Notes under the pieces: model-generated
Told to the model about the DNA's origin: nothing
The model's database searches: none
The model's input: only the letters and a program-made list of their open reading frames with translations
DNA from: Abelmoschus esculentus
Lineage: Eukaryota; Streptophyta; Magnoliopsida; Malvales; Malvaceae
Assembly: GCA_035048815.1 (NCBI GenBank)
Contig: JAUCBN010000001.1
Coordinates: 15,143,001-15,207,000, forward strand
DNA: 64,000 nt
Reading direction: 5' to 3'
Shown: one piece after another, positions 46,941-57,650 of the stretch
Position numbering within the stretch: position 1 is the stretch's first letter
How the letters are laid out: the number at the start of each line of letters is the position of its first letter
Program-made: the position numbers and the translations under genes

Positions 46941-49690
46941 GTTTCTGTTTTTTCAACCTTTATGGGAAAGGTGGTGGTGGTATCATCTCATCTAGAGTTT
47001 CATTAGATTGGAATTTAATTCTTGGGTTCACTGTTTGTCTCACTGTCTCGGTAGGAGGTATAGGTGTTGCCGAACTCTCTGCTGGGGCATCGTCTTCGTG
47101 TTCAGTCTGTTCAGCATCCAAGTCCTCCTTATCTGTATCCTCATGTATTGTTTGTGGAGCTTTGGTTGTTGACTTGCCCATTGTTTCCTTCAGTTGTATG
47201 TCGCTTCTTGTTGTGATTGCTTTGCACTGTTCATGGCCCATTCCCTTAGCAACTTCAGTATTGATAGGTAATCCCCTTGTGGTCTTATATTTTGTCTTTG
47301 AGCGAATTGACCAACTTGGGTTTCTAGTGATTTTATAGCAGCTTCTTGGTTTTGCAGCCTTATCTCTGTTCTATTCATGAAGTCATCAGTTCTCTTTATG
47401 AAGCTACTGTTCTCAGCCATATATGATTCAATTTTCATAAAAAAGGCCTTAAGAGTATTCTCTAGTGAGTTCATAGGCTGTTGTTACTGATGCATCTGCT
47501 GCTGCGACAGTGGATGATAACTAGAGGTCTGGTTGGTGGGGTTTAAGGCATTGTTGGGGTTGCTCCATGATAAGTTTGGGTGCCTTTTCTAAGCCGGATT
47601 ATATGTATTTGACATCATGTTATTATTCCGGTTATAGTTTCCCACATAAAATCCAGTTTCCTCGTCTTGCGTATACTCAGAAGAGTTTATAACTTTTACT
47701 TCATGAGTATTTTGTTGTACTTGCATGTTTTGAACCATTTTTGTTAAAGATGTCAACTGTGCAGCCACCGAATTATTGGTTTCTAGTTCATTTACTGTGG
47801 CATGGCGTCTTAATTCCCCTCTCATAGAAGTAGGAAATTGGAAATTGTTCCTTGCGAGTTTGTTTAGAATCTCTATAGCTTCTTTCAGGGCCTTATCAAG
47901 GAGTGTGTCGTTTGCTGAGGCATCCAACATCATTCTAGTTGGGCCGTTGGTGACATTATAGAACATGGTTACTTGCGTCCATAATGAGAATCCATGTAGT
48001 GGACATCTGTTCAGTAACTCTTTGTAGAGTTCCCTAGCTCGTACATAGGTTCGTCATTGATGATTGCCTAAAAGGTAGTTATTTACTACCCTTCCCATGG
48101 TACTTTATGCATCTATTATACACCAACTTGAACCGAAATATAGACTCTTTGCTCAAATATTGGATATTCCATTATCATCACTTATAAAGTCAATATTTAT
48201 AGAGAATGCAGATATTATTACATATTCTATACATGCAGGAATATCCAGAGCAGAAGCAGCAGAGAAGCAGTGTTACGGCCGAGGCAGAAGCAAGACCGCG
48301 GCAGAATCCAGTGTGACAGCACCAACAATGGAGGCGCGATGAAAGATAAAAATATAAAGAATATTCTGGAAGATGCAGCACACCAATTGGACCAGGCTAG
48401 CACGCTGAAAGCCCAATTCAAAGACCAAGCGAGAGAACCCTTCTAGAAGGCGACAAACTTGGAAATATCAGATTCCTTGAAGAAGACTTGTTCCCTACTC
48501 CAAGTTGAAGTCTATTTAGGAAAGGTTTGCCCTAGGTTAAGACTATAAATACCCTAGCCGGCCACATTGTTAAGAGAGCCGATTTAGAGAGAGACGACTT
48601 AGAGAGAAACCCTTTTCCCTTTGAGCCGATCCTTCTCCCTAAGAATTGTACTTACGATAATATGTTCTAAACTTCTTAGGGATAGGTGAAGGTTATCTAT
48701 ATTAGTGAGAGGAGATTGATTTTTGTATCTTTGTTCTTATGCAATAATAAAATCAAAGTTTGCTTATCCTATTGCCATTCTTTGTTCTTGTATCCAAGCC
48801 CGAGAGGGAAGTTTGCAAGTAATCTATTTATCTAGCATCGAGAGGTGTAGATTCACGAAAGGGATAAGTGTGGTGTTGTAGACACTAACTCGGCCTATAC
48901 TCTTGTGGAGGCACTAGGAGGTAGGTTAAGAGTTTCAGCAGCTAAAAGAAGTGTTGGATTGGTTGGTGATTATCTTTGATTTACGCCGAGAGGTATCGTC
49001 AATGACTGGTCATCAACAACACTTTGACTCAGAGATGAACGGAGTCACTTACGGACACTTGGCTGAACTTTGATACCTCTGCCCAAGAGCAAGAGATTGT
49101 CGCGGCAGAGGAGCACCAATGTTGCCAGGGCGGTATCTGCAGTTCTGTCGAAGCAGTGTTGTGTGATTGCATTGGACAAGAAGAAGATCAATTGAATCTA
49201 TTAATTGACGTAGCTGGATCCTACCCACTTTCTCTATAATCGTTCTCAACTTTTTATTTTATGTTTTGTTATTTAATTATTTAGTTAGATAAAACAAATC
49301 AACTTATTTGTGTTTTTATTTTATTTTCAGGAGCAAGGGAACAAGAGGAAACATATTAAGTATACAAATCCCTGTGGAGACGATACACGATATACTTATC
49401 ATTTTTTTACTTGACGACATGTACACTTACACTCAAATTGCGCTTATACCACACGCATCAGTTACCATCCTGTTTAAATGAAGTGATCTCATTACAGATT
49501 CGATCATATAGATTTTTAGGGTTAAATCTCGTAATGAATTCTCGACAGAGTTCACTCCAAGATCCAATTAATCCTGCCGGAATGTTGTTCAACCAGGTTT
49601 TGGCCCTATCCCTCAGTGAATAGGGGAAAATTTTCAGCCTCAAAATATCTTCATGATAGGTTTTGATTTCCTGGATTCACTGTCATGGCT
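46941..49690 (-). pseudogene. gag of unit A, interrupted
   Basis: Pieces of an Athila/Tat-like gag: DRAKTWLNNIPAGLIGSWSE (near 49600), PTRMMLDASANDTLLDKALK and AAQLTSLTKMVQNMQVQQNT (47940-47700), VGNYNRNNNMMSNTYNPA, ALETQVGQF-type coiled coil (KSLETQVGQFAQRQNI) and a C-terminal PAESSATPIPPTETVRQTVN. Frameshifts separate these blocks, the solo LTR splits the capsid region, and the N-terminal part is deleted. The CCHC zinc knuckle was not seen. Confidence 0.8.
48058..49460 (+). mobile_element. Solo LTR (plus strand) within gag A
   Basis: Starts TGATGATTGCC and ends ACACGCATCA, 1,403 bp, homologous along its length to the inverted LTR at 53593-54930. Flanks GTCAT (48053-48057) and GTTAC (49461-49465) form a 5-bp target duplication with two C/T differences. 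Unit B shows the uninterrupted site (GTCATCATCTTGTC at 52907-52920). Confidence 0.88.
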
Positions 49691-49853
49691 CCTTGGATCT
49701 GTCTTTTCAGCCTCTGATAAGTCATTTCGATTTCTAGGTCGATATCACGTAATGGAGTGCTAGGGTTAGTCCTGGTACACCAAAAACCAAATAAAAATAA
49801 AAATAACTAAAAATAAAAGCAAGAATATAAAGAAAACAAAATTTAGTTGTCAA

Positions 49854-49871
49854 TCCCCAGCAACGGTGCCA
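49854..49871 (-). other. Primer binding site (tRNA-Asp type), unit A
   Basis: Plus strand TCCCCAGCAACGGTGCCA, the tRNA-Asp 3' end with two mismatches, beside the LTR edge at 49878. Confidence 0.8.
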
Positions 49872-49877
49872 AAAACT

Positions 49878-50774
49878 TGATGTGTGCTAAAAGATGCGCA
49901 ATTAAGTTCAAGTGAATACGTCGTCAAGTAATAAAGTGATAAGCATTTATCGAATATCATCTCCACAGGGATTGATATACTTAATATGCTTCCTTTGGTC
50001 TTCTTGCTTCTGTAAAAGAAAAGTAAAAGCACAATTTAGTTTGATATCGAATTAACTAATAAACTAAACTAAATAAGGCAATAACAATTATGAGAAAGAG
50101 AGAGGGTAGGATCCAGTTGTGTCGTATTGTGTATTCGATTGATCTGTATCGTGTTCCAATGCAATTGCACTACACTACCTCGGCAGTACTGTAGATACTA
50201 TCTCGGCAATGACTATGTCCTCTACCGCGGCAATCCCTTGCTCTTGGGAAAATTTACCAAAGTTCGGCAAAGAGTCCTTGTATGGTTTCGCTTATCCCTA
50301 AGTCGAAACGCTGTTGAAGGTCAGTCCTTGATGATACCCCCCGACGTTAATCAATTATAACCAATAAAGTTATGCACATAGATTAAATATTTTCAAGTTT
50401 GATCTTCTAGAAGGTTTAATCCCGTATGGCCTTGTCTGTGGGCTTTTCTTGTGTTGTTCAGCTCCGAATCTTGGGTTTTTTTGTTCCGCAATGCTCTCCT
50501 CAATTTTGTCCTTCAATCGCCAGCCATATCGCTTTTTCTTCTCTGCTGCCTCGACATCAGGTCTTGCCTCAGCCTCATTCTGCTGCCTCGGCAATACTTG
50601 TTCCTGCACAGATATGAAAATACAGTAAAGTATGCATTTTCTACAAATATAGTCTTTGATAGCATATCCTTAAATATATCACATTAAGTCCATGCATTGG
50701 TTCAAATAGATGTAGAATTGATGATAAGTGCCCATGAAAAATGTAGAAAGTGATAGTGATTTGAGAACTTATCA
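49878..50774 (-). repeat. Shared LTR between gag-only units A and B
   Basis: Minus strand TGATAAGTTCTC (50774) to ACACATCA (49878). It is both the 3' LTR of unit B (preceded by the purine tract GTTTGGGGGTG) and the 5' LTR of unit A (followed by a primer site). Compared with 53593-54930 it lacks about 455 bp, corresponding to 54076-54530. Confidence 0.85.
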
Positions 50775-51850
50775 CACCCCCAAACTCGAACTATTGCTTG
50801 TCCTCAAGCAATTCAAACCATCAATTTGTCAAACTCTATTCTCTCTTGGTCTTATGCTTCCATCTATTTTCCCCACCATAACTATGTCTATTCGTTAGAC
50901 TTAACCTTTCGGTTACTCAAGGGTGTACCTAAAGGACAAACTATAAGGCTAGTGTGTGTGTGCGTTTTTATGGACAAGTTTGAGTAAGGGTCTTCTTAGA
51001 TAAACTCTAAGTTCAAGACAAGTAGACTTGTTTTTTTTACTCTTCTTATAACAACAATTCCTTGAGTCAATTTCGGGCACCTCAAGTATCGTGTTTTCTA
51101 TTTCTTAACTTATTTGTTCTTTTGCTATTCTTTTATGCATACTAGAGCCAATTTCGGGAACCTCTAGCATGAAAAAAAGTTTTTTCTAGAGCCGGTCATA
51201 GAAACCTCTAGTCACCTTTCCGAAATCTAAGTCTTTATCACCTAAGTTCATTAAAAGAATTCCTATAGCCAAACAAGCCCCCAAAGTGTTTTAAAGTTCA
51301 ACCTTATAGCAAGCTTCTAAGTTTTTCTCCTTAAGTATCCTAGAATTAAGCCTTGAAAATAGATCCTAACTATGGTAAGGAGAAATATTTCTATTGCCTT
51401 TAAGAATAAACTAAGACAATACTGATGAAGAGAAGTGCAAAAGTATGGCAACAATTTTAAGTACAGTGATGGATATAAAACAAAAAATTTTATCACTAAA
51501 AACTTTCTTTTCATGGCAAGGCCGCGACAGTAGATAGCCTCGGCAATGGCTCTACACCCCTAAACTCAAACCAAGCATTGTCTTCAATGCTTAATTAAGG
51601 GGTAGGCAATAGGTAACAAATATAAGCAGAAAAAAAATCAGAAAACAGTTTATATTGGCACAATAAAGAAGAACATTTAATATGATTCGGAAGAACTTTC
51701 TTCCATAATTTATCTTCTCGGTTTGGCTGCTGATAGTTGTACCCTTGGTGATGGTGATGACTTTGCTCTTCTTGGTGGTTGAACTCTCGTAGGTGTTTCT
51801 ATTTTTTCAACCTTTATGGGAAAAGTGGTGGTGGTCTCATCTCATCTAGG
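50775..51850 (-). other. 3' non-coding region and polypurine tract of unit B
   Basis: No homologous coding sequence. The minus strand reaches the LTR through TTCGAGTTTGGGGGTG, a polypurine tract. Short frames here (for example 51317-51514) show no similarity. Confidence 0.65.
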
Positions 51851-51859
51851 GTTTTATTA

Positions 51860-53510
51860 GATTAGAATCTAATCCATGGGTTCACTGTTTGTCTCGCTAT
51901 CTCGACAGGAGGTATAGGTGATGTTGAACTCTCTGCTGGGGCATCGTCTTCGTTTTCAGTCTGTTCAGCATCCAAGTCCTTCTTATCTGTATCTTCATGT
52001 ATTGTTTGTGGAGCTTTGGTTATTGACTTGCCCATTGTTTCCTTCAGTTGTAGGCCACTTCTTATTGTGATTACTTTGCACTGTTCATGGCCCATTCCCT
52101 TAGCAACTTCAGTATTACTAGGCAATCCCCCTTGTGGTCTTGTATTTTGTCATTGAGCGAATTGACTAACTTGGGTTTCTAGTGATTTTATAGCAGCTTC
52201 TTGGTTATGCAGCCTCATCTCTGTTCTGTTCATGAAGTTATCAGTCCTCTTCATGAAGCTATTGTTCTCATCCATATATGATTCAGTTTTCATAAAAAAG
52301 GCCTTAAGAGTATTCTCTAGTGAGTTCATAGGCTGTTGTTGATGATGCATCTGCTGCTACGGTAGTGGATGATAACTAGAGGTCTGGTTGGTAGGGTTTA
52401 AGGCATTGTTGGGGTTACTCTATGATAAGTTTGGGTGCCTTTTCCAAGCCGGATTATATGTATTTGACATAATGTTGTTAGTTCGGTTGTAGTTTCCCAC
52501 ATAAAATCCAGTTCCCTCTTCTTGCGTATACTCAGAAGAGTTTATAACTTTTACTTCGTGAGTATTTTGTTGTACTTGCATGTTCTGAACCATTTTTATT
52601 AAAGATGTCAACTGTGCTGCCACCGAATTATTGGTTTCTAGTTCATTTATTGTGGCATGGCATCTTAATCCTCCTCGCCTAGAAGTAGGAAATTGGAAAT
52701 CGTTCCATGCGAGTTTGTTTAGAGTCTCTATAGCTTCTTCCGGGGCCTTGTCAAGGAGTGTGACGTTTGCTGAGGCATCCAACATCATTCTAGTTGGGGC
52801 GTTGGTGGCATTATAGAACATGGTTACTTGCGTCCATAATGGGAATCCATGTAGTAGACATCTGTTCAGTAACTCTATGTAGCGTTCCCAAGCTCGTACA
52901 TAGGTTTGTCATCATCTTGTCTAAATAATGTGATCTCATTACGGATTCGATCATATAGATTTTTAGGGTTAAATCTCGTAATGAATTCTCGGCAGAATTC
53001 ACTCCAAGATCCAATTGATCATGCCGAAATGTTGTTCAACCAGGTTTTGGCCCTATCCCTTAGTAAATATGGAAAAAGTTTCAGCCTCAAAATATCTTCA
53101 TGAACTCCTTGGATTTTGAAAGAATTGTATACTTCCATGAGGGATTTGAGATGCTGCCTTGCATCTTCTGTTGCAGCCCCACTGAATTGTCCAATAGTAT
53201 TGAGCATATTGAACATTACTGGTTTAAGTTCAAAGTGGGTTGCCTCAATCTCTGGTGTAACAACCCCAGGGTTTAATCCATTTAAATCTTCCACCAGAAA
53301 GTCTTTGACAGTTAGCTACCACGGCAATGGTTGCGCAATGGTTGTTGTTTATGGCCTCCAATGCCTTCAAGTAGGTTCTGATTTCCTAGATTCACTGTCA
53401 TGGCTCCTTGGATCTGTCTTCTCAGCCTTTGATAAGTCCTTTCAATTTCTGGGTCGATATCATGTAATGGAGTGCTAGGGTTAACCCTGGTACACCAAAA
53501 ACCAAATAAA
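51860..53510 (-). pseudogene. gag of unit B, frameshifted
   Basis: Athila/Tat-like gag with DLNGLNPGVVTPEIEATHFE, KPVMFNMLNTIGQFSGAATE and LFPYLLRDRAKTWLNNISA (53294-53019), then in other frames PTRMMLDASANVTLLDKAPE, VGNYNRTNNIMSNTYNPAWK, KSLETQVSQFAQ and an acidic/proline-rich tail. At least four frame changes or stops. It is more complete than gag A and retains the region deleted there. The initiator is uncertain; an in-frame start near the leader (about 53500) was not identified. Confidence 0.82.
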
Positions 53511-53568
53511 AATAAAAATAACTAAAAATAAAAGCAAGAATATAAAGAAAACAAAATTTAGTTGTCAA

Positions 53569-53586
53569 TCCCCGACAACGGCACCA
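53569..53586 (-). other. Primer binding site (tRNA-Asp type), unit B
   Basis: Plus strand TCCCCGACAACGGCACCA, the tRNA-Asp 3' end with two mismatches. Confidence 0.8.
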
Positions 53587-53592
53587 AAAACT

Positions 53593-54930
53593 TGATATGT
53601 GCTAAAAGATGCGCAATTAAGTACAAGTGAACACTTCGTCAAGTAATAAAGTGATAAGCATTTATCGAATATCGTCTCCACAGAGATTGATATACTTAAT
53701 ATGCTTCCTTTGGTCTTTTTGCTTCTGTAAAAGAAAAGTAAAAGCATAATTTAGTTTGATATCGAATTAACTAATAAACTAAACTAAATAAGGTAATAAC
53801 AATTATGAGAGAGAGAGGGTAGGATCCAGTTGTGTCGTATTGTGAATTTGATTGATTTACTTCTTGTTCCAATACAATTGTACTACACTGCCTCGGCAGT
53901 ACTGCAGATACTGTCTCGGCAGCGACAATGTCCTTTTTCGCGGCAATCCCTTGCTCTTGGGCAGATTTACCAAAGTTTGGCAAAGTGTCCTTGTATGGTT
54001 GCGCTTATCCCTAAGTCGAAACGCTGTTGAAGGTCATTCCTTGATGATACCTCCCGATATTAATCAATTATAACCAACAACCAATCTCACATTTCCTTTA
54101 GCCGCTGAAACTCTTAACCTATCCCCTAGGCCGAGTTAGTATCCTCCAATTAAGTTGAATACTGCACTTACTCCTTTCGTGAGTCTAGATCTCCCGAGTC
54201 AGACAAGTAGATTACTTACAAACTTCCGTCCCGGGCTTGGATGCAAGAACAAAGAATGGCAAAGAGTAAGCAAACTTTGATATTTTATTGCATTGAAATA
54301 AGAATCAAAATACAATCTACTCTCACAAATACTTAACAACCTTCATGAACACCCTAAGAAAACTTAGAACATGATGGGAAGAATTGTTCTTAAGACTCTC
54401 TCAAAATACGTCTATCTAATTCTCTCTAATTTTCGCCTCCCTAAACCCTAGGACGGCTATGCCTTTATAGGCTTGGCCTAGGACAAAGCTTTCCTAATTA
54501 GAGTACAACTTAGAGTAGGGAACAAGTTATGCACATAGATTAAATATTTTCAAGTTTGATCTTCTAGAAGGTTTAATCCCGCATGGCCTTGTCCGTGGGC
54601 TTTTCTTGGGTTGTTCAGCTCCGAATCTTGGGCTTTTTGTTCCGCAATGCTCTCCTCAATTTTCTCCTTCAATCGCCAGCCATATTGTTTTTTCTTCTCT
54701 GCTGCCTCGGCATCAGGTCCTGCCTCGGCCTCATTCTGCTGCCTCGGTAGTACTTATTCTGGTATAGATATGAAAATGCAGTAAAGTACGTATTTTCTAC
54801 AAATATAATCTTTGATAGCATATCCTTAAATATATCACATTAAGTCCATGCATTGGTTCTAATAGGTTTAGAATTGATGATAAGTGCCCATGAAAAGTAT
54901 AAAAAGTGATAGTGATTTGAGCACTGATCA
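53593..54930 (-). repeat. 5' LTR of unit B (full length, 1,338 bp)
   Basis: Minus strand TGATCAGTGCTC to ACATATCA. Contains several CTGCCTCGGCA-type motifs, as do its relatives at 49878-50774 and 48058-49460. Confidence 0.85.
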
Positions 54931-54935
54931 CTTAC

Positions 54936-55790
54936 TTATTTGAATAATTTTGTTTCCCCCTTTTTGTAGTATTGTTGATACGAGACTAGACCTAGGAGAT
55001 GAAAGTCCTGAGGGTTCGTCTAATGAGAATGAAAGTATGAGGATGGAACCGAATCCTCCTCAAGAGCAAGAACAACCTCCGGTAGAAGCTGCCCTTGAGC
55101 AGATAGCCCCAGTTATACAACATGTTCAGAGGGAATGTCTTCTGAGTATGAAAGGGATGTTTTACCAGTTAGTGTTTGATCTGAGGCAAGATCTTCCTCC
55201 TGCTCCTATTAATGTTGTACCAAGTAGGACACCTATTGAGAAACTTGCCTGATATCGAGCCTATACATTACGGGTATTGATGAGGAAAAGCCCGAGGAAC
55301 CTGAATAGTGGGTGGAAAAGACCACTCAAATTCTGACCAAGAAATTTTAGTGCTCCGATGAGCACAAGATTGAATGTGCATTCTCACTTCTAGCTGAAGA
55401 AGCCTTAAGTTGGTGGGAAAATACGATCTTGACTGCTCCTATCGACCCTGTCACATGAGACTTCTTTGTAAAAGAGTTCAAAAAGAAATACATAAGTGAG
55501 CAATACCTAGCCGAAAGACGAAGATAGTTTTTGTACTTGAAGAAAGCTAATAGGCCCATTGAGAATATATGACAGACTTTTGCAAGTACTGAAAATATGG
55601 TGTAGAATACATCAAGACCGAGAAACAGAAATATCAGATGTTCATTGATGGTCTAAATGATGAGATGAGCCCTATGTTCACAGCTTTGGGAATTATTGAC
55701 TTCCAAATTATATGCCGAGACTTCAGTCGGCAAATAGACCTTAATCCCGGTTGCATCTATTCATAGCGCGGGGAATTTTGGAAAAGCTAT
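54936..55790 (+). pseudogene. gag of the Del-type element
   Basis: Frame fragments include NENESMRMEPNPPQEQEQPP, then after stops KFSDEHKIECAFSLLAEEAL, SWWENTILTAPIDPVT and FFVKEFKKKYISEQYLAERR, matching Del/Tekay gag. At least four stop codons and shifting frames; non-functional. The 5' untranslated region is missing because the gag-only complex abuts it. Confidence 0.8.
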
Positions 55791-55839
55791 TGCTTTTCAG
55801 TTTTTTCAGAAGTTTCATGTTGGTCCTTGTCGACTACAG

Positions 55840-56414
55840 ATGAAACTATGTTATGCATGTGGTGGGTTAGACCACTTTTGTCAAGGATTGCTCCCAGAAT
55901 CCTAATAGGGGTACACCTCAATCTCGTGCCTATCCGAGTCCTCCATCTCAGAATAGAAACAAGGGTCCAAGACAGGTCCATTCCAGGAATCAAAGTAGGG
56001 GAAAGGACCACCAGTCAGCCTCTCCTCGTCAGGAATCTCGAGCTCCTGCTAGAGTGTACCACGTTCCACATTCTTGGTAGAGTAAACGAAGAGTCTCTCA
56101 ATGTTATTGCAGGTACCGTTGAATTAAATTTAAGTCCTACATATACTTTAATAGATTTAGGATCCACTCACTCCTTTATATGCTCTGATATGCTTGTAAA
56201 AGTTAAATTAAAGCCTGAAAATGTTGATAAGTGTCTTTTAGTGTCAAAACCAGTATGGGGCATAGTGAACATTGATCTTTTTTGTAAAGATTCTTTGATC
56301 ATAATTTGGAGCATTCCTTCTCGAACTGATCTATTTGTACTATCGGAATATAAGTTTGACCTAATATTGAGGTTAGATTGGTTGACCACACATGAAGCTT
56401 GGATCGATTGTTAG
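55840..56414 (+). pseudogene. Zinc knuckle and aspartic protease of the Del-type element
   Basis: A CCHC knuckle CYACGGLDHF...C appears near 55848, needing a one-base frameshift for its last cysteine. The protease follows with TYTLIDLGSTHSFIC (near 56150; LIDLGS where DSG or DTG types are also common) and LSEYKFDLILRLDWLTTHEA. The frame ends at 56414. Confidence 0.82.
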
Positions 56415-56499
56415 AATCAGAGATTGTATCTTCGTGGTTTGGAAAAGGATTCAACTTCAATCATTATTGCTATGGTTTTGAAATATGAATATGACTTCA

Positions 56500-57300
56500 G
56501 TTTGACGAAAATTCTAGTGGTTTCTAAATTTGTTTATGTTTTCCCTAAGGAACTCCTTGGTCTTCCTCCAACTAGAAAAATGAAGTTCGGGATAAAAGTT
56601 TAGCCTGGAACTAATCCGGTGTTAATTGCTCCTTATAAAATGGAACTTATAGAATTGAAAAAACTTAAGAAGAAACTCCAAGAGTAAAAAGATAAAGGAT
56701 TCATTTGTCCTAGCTCTTCTCCATGGGGTGCTCATGTTTTGTTTGTAAAGAAGAAAGATGGTACAATGTGACTTTGTATCGACTATCGACAACTGAATCA
56801 AGTTTTCATCGAGAACAAATACCATTTTCCTAGAATTGAAGATCTATTTGATCAACTCAGGAATGTTGTAGTATTCTGCCGGATTGATCTTCCATTAGGG
56901 TACTATCAGATGAGAGTAAAAGAAGAAGATGTTCCTAAGATTGCTTTCAGAACTCGTTACGATCATTTTGAATTTTTGGTGATGCCATTTGAGTTAACTA
57001 GTTTCCCGATTATATTTATGGATCTAATAAATTGGATATTCAACCCCATCTTAATAAGTTTGTAGTTGTCTTCATTGATGATATTCTAGTGTATTCTCGA
57101 AATAAGGAGAAACACTTTGAACACCTTCAAATTGTTTTACAGACTCTTCAGGAAAGTCAGTTGTTTGCTAAGTTCTCCAGGTATGAATTCTGGTTATCAG
57201 AAGTGTCATTCCTTGGCCATGTCATCTCGGCCGAAGGAATTAAGATCGATGCTAAGAAAATGCAAACTATTGTGGACTGAAGACCTCTGAGAAATGTTAG
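56500..57300 (+). pseudogene. Reverse transcriptase of the Del-type element
   Basis: Blocks CPSSSPWGAHVLFVKKKDGT, LCIDYRQLNQ, RIDLPLGYYQMRVKEEDVPK and FVVVFIDDILVYSRNKEKHF (57059-57118) identify a Gypsy reverse transcriptase; FIDD is the catalytic box. The remainder SEVSFLGHVISAEGIKIDAK is well kept. Stops at several points (after KFGIKV and DGTM) and a small deletion before the FIDD block break it. Confidence 0.85.
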
Positions 57301-57649
57301 TGAGATCAGAAGTTTCCTTTTTTTAGTCGTGTATTATAGGAGATTTATTAAAGGATTCTCCACTATTGCTTTACCCCTAACTAAACTCCTCCAAAAAAAA
57401 TTAATTGTTTGAATGGTCAGAGAACCAACAAAGAAGCTTTGATCAACTTAAGTAAGCTTTGACCCATGCTCCTATTCTTATTCAACCAGAATCAGGCAAG
57501 GAATTCACTGTGTACAGTGATGTCTAATATTCGGGACTAGATTATGTCTTGATGCAAGGAACTAATGTGGTTGCTTACGCATCAACGCAATTGAAGCCTC
57601 ATGAACCGAACTACCCCACTCATGATTGCTTACGCATCAAGGCAATTGA
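57301..57649 (+). pseudogene. RNase H of the Del-type element, truncated
   Basis: PILIQPESGKEFTVYSDV, LDYVLMQGTNVVAYASTQLK and HEPNYPTHD match the RNase H domain. It stops at a deletion junction after PTHD; the expected continuation and the whole integrase are absent. Confidence 0.8.
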
Positions 57650-57650
57650 T

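Larger units (their letters stand above)
46941..49877 (-). mobile_element. Gag-only Gypsy unit A (incomplete)
   Basis: Minus strand: primer site (49871-49854) next to the shared LTR 50774-49878, then leader and gag, cut by a plus-strand solo LTR at 48058-49460 and truncated at 46941. A deletion of about 280 bp relative to unit B lies near 49655 (CTTCATGA joined to TAGGTTTTGATTTC). No protease or polymerase remains. Confidence 0.8.
49878..54930 (-). mobile_element. Gag-only Gypsy unit B with two LTRs
   Basis: 5' LTR 54930-53593, primer site, gag, a short non-coding 3' region (51850-50775), polypurine tract and 3' LTR. No protease, reverse transcriptase or integrase, and only about 1.07 kb separates the end of gag from the LTR. 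This is the design of non-autonomous gag-carrying terminal-repeat elements. No target duplication fits its two ends, consistent with origin in a recombination-made tandem array. Confidence 0.85.

Noticed and set aside
54950..55252. Independent acidic protein gene
   Set aside because: Position and following SWWEN and KKYISEQ blocks show it is the N-terminal part of Del-type gag.
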